This document shows, piece by piece, positions 58,601 to 64,000 of a DNA stretch of 64,000 bases. Under the pieces are notes generated by a model. It was not told where the DNA came from, ran no database searches, and was given only the letters and a program-made list of their open reading frames with translations. The translations under genes were made by a program, and so were the position numbers. Positions within the stretch are counted from its first letter, which is position 1; each line of letters starts with the position of its first letter. The stretch lies in assembly GCF_000251145.1 (NCBI RefSeq), contig NZ_AIDW01000009.1:145989-209988 (forward strand). The letters run 5' to 3'. Source of the stretch: Sphingomonas sp. PAMC 26621. Lineage in GTDB: Bacteria; Pseudomonadota; Alphaproteobacteria; Sphingomonadales; Sphingomonadaceae.

Positions 58601-58798
58601 CTCGGCGGGCGTGCCCTGCGAATCGACCTGCGGGGCGGGCTGTGCGGCGGGGCCATTGTCCTGGCCGTCGGGGGGAACCTGCTCGCTGGGCGGGGGAACG
58701 GCCTGCGCGGTCGCGGGAACGGCGTAGAGCGCGCTCAGCGTCGTCGCGCACAGCAGTGCGGTACGGAACAGACGGTTCTTGGGTGCGATCAGGTGCAT
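55649..58798 (-). CDS. TonB-dependent receptor, large (1049 aa)
   Basis: Outer-membrane uptake receptor, probably for glucuronoxylo-oligosaccharides given the GH115 gene behind it. Signal peptide LFRTALLCATTLSALYAVPA, linker, TonB box-like region and plug: DIVVTGYRSSLAKSTNAKRA, IGKFPDTNIAESFNRIPGIT, ITRDITGEGVNVAIRGLGSN. Barrel strands run to the C-terminal GRQFLVGLRGTF with a terminal aromatic residue. The plug start, with FPDxNxAE and RIPGVxIxR, is the class typical of sphingomonad/caulobacter carbohydrate receptors. A LacI-type operator overlaps its predicted promoter. Confidence 0.95.
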   Translation of the reverse strand: MHLIAPKNRLFRTALLCATTLSALYAVPATAQAVPPPSEQVPPDGQDNGPAAQPAPQVDSQGTPAEDIVVTGYRSSLAKSTNAKRASTGFTDSIFAEDIGKFPDTNIAESFNRIPGITITRDITGEGVNVAIRGLGSNFTNVTLNGAPIAVASSGATDAQGTDRSVDLSFFPTDLFTKLTVNKSYTADLLEGGAAGNVDLRSARPFDRATNFLAYNIQGSRQSPDDRTGVRGSLIGSWHTDTIGILAGVSGQRLFTDTRGFETIGYTNPALSAAQCGATSGCNTTGGGNWTIPAVVPVGAGGGLVPGTAINQAFLLAQNPGATIQQIDNGLLPRLGRTSDNRGSRDRINAIVSVEWRPADTLRFYVDGLYGYKHNNLIREDMAWIVRNGAIIPQNLTFDKSDCSTGCTVTGGTFANAQFFDEFRPYIETTKLFNVNPGGEWDVSDNLKLNVQGNYSRSTFHRESPTVGAVTPLGVGTTVTYANTGGIPSITPNIDLNDPKNFGWYSGSRVSVSDERRRYITKGVRGDLTWGKAALNLKVGGAFDDVSRRIQGFDNSQAWQNATCGNNPSVFVASPNGQPPCEGLNRPGAAPAGYPSYPGYGTGSTAGLTGPVTYGGSLVPNAALPSYLRPGPAGFVTVDFPAFAKASNYQYYHDNAPDTGGANTGASGGFIREVVKSAFATVNGAQELGGNTLRFNAGVRYVDTIQTIVGRVSLPDPRNTPPGGATLPDGSRYPNIVNNNVQTRNHYSNWLPAATLAYDIGEHAVARIAGSRTMTRPDPAAQLPGVGFGAPSADQATIGNPALAPYLSTNLDLGFEYYTGREGVLSFNAFRKSISGFTTTNITTVPFAALTQYGITYDTLNPTQQIAINSRGGPTAAQVQLTSQINVADKLTINGLEFQWVQPLDFLTKRIGISGFGFSANATVIDQTSKGAAIAFGVAPFTYNVTGYYEKNGIMLRLATTARRGSQNSGAAQNGIPSAALFGTDYTTYDFSSAFDLDKIFKIKHAPQLTVNIANLTDATLRSYFQFENATFTQYKPGRQFLVGLRGTF

Positions 58799-59018
58799 AT
58801 CAGCGTTTCCTCTCCGAGTGTCGCCGTCCGTTTACTGGGACGTGCGGTTGTTTTGACGATGGGGTGGTAGGGTTACCGAACTTTGCGACAGGTTTGACCA
58901 ACGGGTCTTTCGTCGTGCGCGCTGCACGCATTGCAGGAACGTCGGAAAACGGCGACTTTTGCCCTCGATCCGGTCCTGTCTTGCGACATCAAGCCCCTCC
59001 GCCATCCCCCTTTTATGG

Positions 59019-59058
59019 TGTTAGCGTTATCATGCGCAATGATTGGTAATGTTGTCAA
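59019..59058 (-). promoter_or_regulatory. Promoter with LacI-type operator upstream of the GH115 locus
   Basis: On the minus strand a perfect -35 TTGACA (59058-59053), an 18-base spacer and -10 CATGAT (59034-59029) form a promoter reading toward the TonB receptor, with about 220 bases of leader. TGTTAGCGTTATCA (59019-59032) overlaps the -10; it fits TGnTAnCGnTAnCA, the half-symmetrical LacI/GalR operator, and its first eight bases match the xylose-responsive operator of Caulobacter as I recall it. No lacI gene is in the window. Confidence 0.6.
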
Positions 59059-59280
59059 TGGCAAATTGGAAAGGCCAATTCCGGTACGTCGGATCCTTGG
59101 GTCGCGCGCGCATTCTTCTGGAAAAGCGGCCTGTCCGCCGGTGGCTCGTCGCGCTGCGGCGCTCGTTCGGTCAGGGCGTAGCCGATAGCGGTACGGAATG
59201 CGCGCGACCGGCCTTACCAGTCACGCTGGCGCGGTTGACCACTTGAGCAATGGAGTATTGCGTTGGCGCGGACGGAAGGG

Positions 59281-59354
59281 TGGAGCGGGTAACGGGAATC
59301 GAACCCGTGTATTCAGCTTGGAAGGCTGCTGTACTACCATTGTACTATACCCGC
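59281..59354 (-). tRNA. tRNA-Gly (anticodon TCC)
   Basis: Acceptor GCGGGTA pairs with TACCCGC, CCA is encoded (59281-59283), anticodon loop CTTCCAA gives TCC, and the T-arm has GGTTCGATTCC. Compact, normal variable loop. It reads Gly codons GGA and GGG. Confidence 0.96.
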
Positions 59355-59911
59355 AGGGTGTTGAACCCAGGCGCTTTCTGGTCGGTTTGCATCTGGCATT
59401 CCGACATTTGGAAAGTCGAAATTCCGACTTTCGAAACTTTCTGGCGCGGCCGAGCGGATAGCGTGAGGGCGATCGGGATGCAAGTCGGCGGTTATCCGTT
59501 CCCGTTTTTGCCGCCCGTAGCCCGCATGTCGCGCCCTTCGCCTGGCATGGCTGGTGACGGGTTCGATAAGAAAAGGACCCCGGTCGATCCGACCTCTGGG
59601 CGGGGATCGAAGATTGGCGAGTCCGACTCTTCCCGCCCCGGGGCTGCAGTGGCCATAACCCCATTTGCGCCGAATGTAGAGAGGACGATGGCCGGGCGGA
59701 CGCTCGCGTGGCGCGGTGCGGCCGAGCAGTTTGTTGCGGCGAAGTTCTGGGGTGCGGCGCACCCCGGCGATCGCGGAGGACGGACGTGCGATCGCGGGCG
59801 GGCAGGACGGCTCCCCTGCGCCCGGGGCGGTGCGGATTGTAGCGAAAAGCGCCGAATCGCACAATCCGATGGCAGATCCCGCTCGGCGTCCCTGCGCCCG
59901 CCCCCAAACGG
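59355..59911. other. Intergenic stretch with one hairpin
   Basis: About 555 bases. GAAAGTCG-AAATTC-CGACTTTC (59411-59432) is an 8-bp hairpin followed by GAAACTTTC; it may be a terminator for a minus-strand message. No gene could be supported although open frames exist on both strands. Confidence 0.4.
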
Positions 59912-61168
59912 TCAGCCCAGCGCGTCCGCCGCCGCCCCGATCGCGGCATAGACCCGGTCGAGATCGTCCGCGGTGATCGAATAGGGCGGCATCACGTAGA
60001 CGGTGTTGCCAAGCGGGCGCAGCAGCAAGTCCGCGTCGCGAAACCGCTTGAGCAGCATCGGGCCGAGGTTGGAGAGATATCCGCCGCCCGCGGGATCGAC
60101 CAGCTCGACCGCGGTGATCGTCCCCAGCGCGCGCGCGTTGCGGATGTTGCGATGGTCAGCGAGCGATGCCAGCCGCGCCGCCTGCCGTTCCGTGAGATCG
60201 GCCACGCGCGCGAGGACCGGCTCGTCGCGCCAGATCTCCAGATTGGCATTGGCGGCGGCGCAGGCGATCGGGTTGGCGGTGTAGCTCGACGAGTGGAAGA
60301 ACATCTTCGACCGGTCGTTCGAAAAATGCGCGGCGTAGATGGCATCGGTTGCAAGCGTCACCGCGAGCGGGACCGCGCCGCCAGTCAGCCCCTTCGACAG
60401 GCACAGGATATCGGGAACCACGCCCGCCTGCTCGCACGCGAGCAGCGTGCCGGTGCGGCCCCAGCCGGTCATTACTTCGTCCGCGATGAACAGCACGCCG
60501 TGCCGCGCACAGATCGCGCGCATCTCGGTTAGGACATGCGCGGGATAGAATAGCATCCCGCCCGCGCCGAGCACCAGCGGCTCGACGATGAACGCGGCGG
60601 GGCGGGTCCGGCACGCCGCCTCCAGCGCGTCGAGCGTCGCCTGTTCGTGGCCGGGCGTGGGGAAGGGGATCGTGCCGACGTCGAACAGCAATGCGCCATA
60701 GGCCTGGTTGAACACGCCACGCGCGCCGACCGACATCGCGCCGATCGTGTCGCCGTGATAGCTGTGCTCGAGCACCAGGATGCGGTCGCGCGGTTCCCCG
60801 CGATTGGCCCAGAAGCCGAGCGCCATCTTCAGCGCGACCTCGACGCTGGTCGAACCCGAATCGGAGAAGAACACGCGGGTCAGCGCGGGGGGCAGCAGCG
60901 CGATCAGCCCGCGCGCGAGGGTTTCGGCGGGTTCATGCGTCCAGCCCGCGAAAATGATCTGGTCGAGCGCCTGCGTCTGCGCGGCGATCGCCGCCATGAT
61001 CCGCGGGTGGCAATGGCCGTGCGTCGTCACCCACCAGGAGGAGATCGCATCGACGATCCGCCGCCCGTCGGCGGTATGGAGGATCGCGCCCGAGGCGTGG
61101 GTGACCAGCGGTATCGGTTCGCCCAGACCGTGCTGGGTGAAGGGGTGCCAGATCGGGGAGCCGGTCAC
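59912..61168 (-). CDS. bioA: Adenosylmethionine-8-amino-7-oxononanoate transaminase
   Basis: Converts KAPA to DAPA in biotin synthesis using SAM as amino donor. The 418-residue PLP enzyme has [74 protein letters not shown], the PLP Lys in [18 protein letters not shown] and [20 protein letters not shown]. The GTG start overlaps the bioD stop by 4 bases (GTGA). It is the last gene of bioF-bioD-bioA; bioB is not in the window. Confidence 0.96.
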   Translation of the reverse strand: MTGSPIWHPFTQHGLGEPIPLVTHASGAILHTADGRRIVDAISSWWVTTHGHCHPRIMAAIAAQTQALDQIIFAGWTHEPAETLARGLIALLPPALTRVFFSDSGSTSVEVALKMALGFWANRGEPRDRILVLEHSYHGDTIGAMSVGARGVFNQAYGALLFDVGTIPFPTPGHEQATLDALEAACRTRPAAFIVEPLVLGAGGMLFYPAHVLTEMRAICARHGVLFIADEVMTGWGRTGTLLACEQAGVVPDILCLSKGLTGGAVPLAVTLATDAIYAAHFSNDRSKMFFHSSSYTANPIACAAANANLEIWRDEPVLARVADLTERQAARLASLADHRNIRNARALGTITAVELVDPAGGGYLSNLGPMLLKRFRDADLLLRPLGNTVYVMPPYSITADDLDRVYAAIGAAADALG

Positions 61169-61794
61169 TGGAACGCCGCCCTGTCGAACTGCGTGGCGAA
61201 GGCGTCGGCCAGCGTCGTCGCATCGAGCGTGTCGAGCCGGGGCAGGCGGCCCAGCCGCGTCACCCGCCCGATCCGCGCGATCGTCGCCTCGGACTCGGGT
61301 TCCGCATCGCCGATGAACGCGACCCCGTGGATCGGCACGCCGCGCGCGCGCAGCGCCTCGATCGACAAGAGGCTGTGGTTGATCGTCCCGAGCCCGGTCC
61401 GTGCCACCAGCACCACCGGCTTGCCCCAGCGCGCGAACAGGTCCGCAAACAGGATATCGGGCGTGATCGGCACGAGCGCGCCGCCCGCCCCCTCGACCAC
61501 CAGCGGCCCCGCCACCTGCGGCAGCGCAAGCCGGGCGAGGTCGATCGTCACCCCGTCGATCGCGGCGGCGCGGTGCGGCGAGCAGGGGGTGGCGAGCCGG
61601 TACGCTTCGGGCAGGATGTGCGCGGCGGGCAATCCGGACAGCGTGGCGACGCTCTCGGCATCGCTGCGCGGGTCGAGCCCGGCCTGCACCGGCTTCCAAT
61701 AGTGCGCCCGCAGCGCGCCCGCGAGCGCGGCGGCGAACACGGTCTTGCCGACGTCGGTATCGGTCCCGGTGACGATGAAGGTCCGGTCGGTCAT
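61165..61794 (-). CDS. bioD: Dethiobiotin synthase
   Basis: ATP-dependent closure of the ureido ring of dethiobiotin from DAPA and CO2. The 209-residue product has the P-loop [20 protein letters not shown], the catalytic YWKPVQAGL (Lys) and the [15 protein letters not shown] motif. The gene overlaps both neighbours by 4 bases, so the three are translated in series. Confidence 0.95.
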   Translation of the reverse strand: MTDRTFIVTGTDTDVGKTVFAAALAGALRAHYWKPVQAGLDPRSDAESVATLSGLPAAHILPEAYRLATPCSPHRAAAIDGVTIDLARLALPQVAGPLVVEGAGGALVPITPDILFADLFARWGKPVVLVARTGLGTINHSLLSIEALRARGVPIHGVAFIGDAEPESEATIARIGRVTRLGRLPRLDTLDATTLADAFATQFDRAAFQ

Positions 61795-62957
61795 GGCATA
61801 ATCTCTTGCAGGGTTTCGGCGAGGCGGTCGATGGCGGCCTCGTCCACGTTGAGCGTCAGCGAAATCCGCAGCCGGGCGGTGCCCGCGGGAACGGTCGGCG
61901 GGCGGATCCCGCGCACGTCGAACCCCGCCGCCTGCACCGCCGCCGCGACGCGCATCGTCGCGGCATCGTCGCCGATCAGCAGCGGCAGGATCTGCGACCC
62001 GGTCGGGACGACCCCGCACGGTGCGAGCGCGGTCTCGGCATAAGCCACCAGCGCGGCCAGCCGTGTCCGCCGTTCGGGTTCGTCCGCGAGGATGCGCAGG
62101 CTTTCGCGCACCGCGCTTGCCATCAGCGGCGAGGGCGCGGTCGAGAAGATGAAGCCGCGCGCGCGGTTGACGAGGAAGTCGCGCGCTACCGCCGGCCCAC
62201 ATACAAGCGCGCCCTCGCAGCCCAGCGCCTTGCCGCAGGTGCGCAGCGTTAGGACATTGTCGCGCCCTTCCAGCGCCGCCGCCAGCCCGCGGCCATCGGG
62301 GCCGAACACGCCGGTCGCATGCGCCTCGTCGACCAGCAGGATCGCGTCGTGCCGGTCCGCCACCGCGATCAGCTCGGCGAGCGGCGCGCGGTCGCCGTCC
62401 ATGCTGTAGAGGCTCTCGACCGCGATCCAGCTGCGCCCGGTCGCGCCGGTCGCGCGCCATTCGGTCAGCGCGGTGTCGATCGCGTGCGGGTCGTTGTGCC
62501 CTGCCGCGCGCGTGGCGGCGCGGCCGAGCCGCATCCCTTCGTGCGCGCTCGCGTGGATCAGCGAATCGTGGACGATCAGATCGTCGCGCTGCGGCAGCGT
62601 CGCGAACAGCGCGGCATTGGCGGCAAAGCCGCTTGCGAAGAACAGGGCGGTCGCGCTGCCGAAGAACGTAGCCGCCTCGGCTTCGAGCGCTTCATGTTCG
62701 GGATCGTTGCCGCGCAGCAGCCGCGACCCGCCCGCCCCGATCGCGACACCGCGCGCCAGCGCCGCCGCAACCGACTCGCGCAACCGCTCCGCCGAGGCGA
62801 GCCCGAGATAGTCGTTCGACGCGAAATCGGTCCCGATGCGGGGCTGCAGCCGCCGCAGGCGCGCCCGGTCGCCGAGCAGGCCGAGGTCACGGCGGTGGAA
62901 CGCCCATGGGTCGGCATATCCCGCCGGATCGTCGTCATTCCAGTTCCGTATCGTCAA
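61791..62957 (-). CDS. bioF: 8-amino-7-oxononanoate synthase
   Basis: Condenses pimeloyl-ACP/CoA with alanine to KAPA, first committed step of biotin synthesis. The product has [79 protein letters not shown] and the PLP Lys in [18 protein letters not shown]. No in-frame ATG or GTG precedes this body; the first usable start is TTG 62957 (388 aa), with GGAA about 10 bases upstream, so the exact N-terminus is uncertain. First gene of the bio operon. Confidence 0.92.
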   Translation of the reverse strand: MTIRNWNDDDPAGYADPWAFHRRDLGLLGDRARLRRLQPRIGTDFASNDYLGLASAERLRESVAAALARGVAIGAGGSRLLRGNDPEHEALEAEAATFFGSATALFFASGFAANAALFATLPQRDDLIVHDSLIHASAHEGMRLGRAATRAAGHNDPHAIDTALTEWRATGATGRSWIAVESLYSMDGDRAPLAELIAVADRHDAILLVDEAHATGVFGPDGRGLAAALEGRDNVLTLRTCGKALGCEGALVCGPAVARDFLVNRARGFIFSTAPSPLMASAVRESLRILADEPERRTRLAALVAYAETALAPCGVVPTGSQILPLLIGDDAATMRVAAAVQAAGFDVRGIRPPTVPAGTARLRISLTLNVDEAAIDRLAETLQEIMP

Positions 62958-63110
62958 ACGTTCAGGTTCCAGTCGGTTCGGAGGGAGCGCGTCCGGGCGC
63001 GCTCTAGCCCGGCCTACGGGTATGTTCCACTGGACGTTGTCGCGCCGGAGGTAGATGGAACGCAGCAACACGCTACCGACCAAGGGAATATCGATGCAGT
63101 GGCGGACCTC

Positions 63111-64000
63111 ATGCTGAAGCGGATCTTGTTCCTCATTGTGGGGATCCTCGCGATCGGCACGGTCGGGTTCGGCGTGTTCGCCTGGCGACCCTCGCTGGCC
63201 AAGGTGCCGCAACCGACCGCCGCCAGTTTTTCGCCGGCGCTGGTGCGAAAGGGCGAAGTGCTTGCCAGTGCTGGCTATTGTGCGAGTTGCCACACCGTGC
63301 GCGGGGGCCAGCCCTATGCCGGCGGCTATGCGATGGCAACGCAGTTCGGGACGATCTACTCGACCAACATCACGCCCGATCGCAAGACCGGGATCGGCGG
63401 ATGGTCCGAAGCCGCGTTCGAGCGCGCGATGCGACAGGGCGTCCGGCGCGACGGGGCGCATCTGTTTCCGGCCTTCCCCTACGATCATTTCAGCAAACTG
63501 ACCGATTCGGACGTGTCCGCGCTCTACGCATTCATGATGACGCGAGCGCCCGTCGTCGCGGACGAGCGGAATCCGACGATACCGTGGCCGCTCAACATCC
63601 GGGCGCTGCAGGCCGGGTGGAAGCTGCTGTTCTTCCGTCCCGCCCGGTTCGCGCCCGACGCCACCCAAAGCGCCGAGTGGAATCGCGGCGCCTATCTGGC
63701 CGAGGGCGTGAGCCATTGCGGTGCCTGCCACACGCCACGCGGGTCGCTCGGCGCGGAAAAGCGCGATCAGGCCTATGCCGGCGCGGCGATCGACGGCTGG
63801 ATCGCGCCGTCGCTCGGCAAGACCAACAGCGCGCCGGTGCCATGGTCGCACGACGAGCTGGTCGCCTATCTGTCGACCGGGGTCAGCCAGTATCACGGCA
63901 CTGCGGCTGGGCCGATGGGCGCGGTGTCGCGCAGCCTGTCCAAGCTGCCGCCCGCCGACGTCGCGGCGATCGCGACCTATTTCGCGAGCCGTAACGGCTC
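63111..64000 (+). CDS. Membrane-anchored multihaem cytochrome c (runs off the window)
   Basis: Electron carrier of the alcohol/aldehyde-dehydrogenase cytochrome subunit type. ATG 63111 starts a membrane anchor (ILFLIVGILAIGTVGFGVFA). Two cytochrome c domains are visible: first CASCHTVRGGQPYAGGYAMA with PFPYDHFSKLTDSDVSALYA, second CGACHTPRGSLGAEKRDQAY. About 296 residues are seen and the frame is still open, so a third haem domain may lie beyond. In related operons such genes follow molybdopterin or PQQ dehydrogenases; none is visible here. Confidence 0.9.
   Translation, partial: MLKRILFLIVGILAIGTVGFGVFAWRPSLAKVPQPTAASFSPALVRKGEVLASAGYCASCHTVRGGQPYAGGYAMATQFGTIYSTNITPDRKTGIGGWSEAAFERAMRQGVRRDGAHLFPAFPYDHFSKLTDSDVSALYAFMMTRAPVVADERNPTIPWPLNIRALQAGWKLLFFRPARFAPDATQSAEWNRGAYLAEGVSHCGACHTPRGSLGAEKRDQAYAGAAIDGWIAPSLGKTNSAPVPWSHDELVAYLSTGVSQYHGTAAGPMGAVSRSLSKLPPADVAAIATYFASRNG

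Noticed and set aside
54704..58870. Plus-strand open frame of about 1390 codons across GH115 and the TonB receptor
   Set aside because: Arg/Gly/Asp-rich translation without domains, antisense to two well-supported genes.
59250..59951. Plus-strand open frame through tRNA-Gly
   Set aside because: It runs across a functional tRNA and into the end of bioA; not a gene.

Overview
The window is high-GC DNA from an alphaproteobacterium, most likely of the Sphingomonadaceae (Sphingomonas-like). The signs are two TonB-dependent receptors, two PEP-CTERM proteins ending in PEPxTW-type tails, an Mla-type lipid ABC operon with a STAS-MlaE permease, CCCCGGC/GCCGGGG palindromic repeats between genes, and densely packed genes with ATGA overlaps. 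No identification was run; this is a judgement from gene content and base composition.

Layout. 1-5300: the 5' part of a TonB receptor, a small lipoprotein, a frameshifted glutamine amidotransferase coupled to serine acetyltransferase, and a divergent dicarboxylate/amino-acid symporter. 5500-7300: a decayed chaperone-usher pilus locus (spore coat U protein with a stop and a frameshift, plus only the C-terminal end of an usher) beside IS-end-like sequence. 7300-12130: an accessory stretch with an APH-like kinase, a family 4 glycosyltransferase and an unrecognised membrane-anchored protein. 12430-18550: a CPA1 antiporter, a NUDIX / PhoU-like fusion followed by a PiT phosphate transporter, a response-regulator-like protein without a phosphoacceptor, and a ToxR-like membrane regulator. 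18690-22070: an exported methyltransferase, a secreted LamG/DUF1080-like protein, tRNA-Ser and an exported cyclophilin. 22240-25740: the Mla-type operon (permease, ATPase, MCE protein, lipoprotein). 25800-32250: a HAD phosphatase, a DUF445 protein and an RND pump whose permease is split by a one-base frameshift. 32480-36020: a penicillin-acylase-family enzyme and an amidohydrolase, divergent. 36115-43030: a complete tripartite RND efflux operon with a candidate operator and an attached citrate-lyase-like gene. 43150-47930: MTA phosphorylase, a small unknown protein and a DNA glycosylase in one operon, then ferredoxin, RlmB and an M28 peptidase. 48100-52640: tRNA-Tyr, two PEP-CTERM genes, an acyltransferase and an SDR-like protein. 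52640-59060: a glucuronoxylan locus (GH115 alpha-glucuronidase plus a large TonB receptor) with a LacI-type operator. 59280-62960: tRNA-Gly and a bioF-bioD-bioA operon. 63111-end: a multihaem-type cytochrome c cut by the window edge.

The most interesting points are the NUDIX / PhoU-like fusion beside PiT, the two unusual winged-helix regulators next to an exported methyltransferase, the operator-controlled GH115/TonB pair, the length-unstable Gly-Thr repeat in the efflux outer-membrane protein, and several one-base disruptions of conserved genes (around 2150, 6184 and 30629) that are either real gene decay or indel errors in the assembly.
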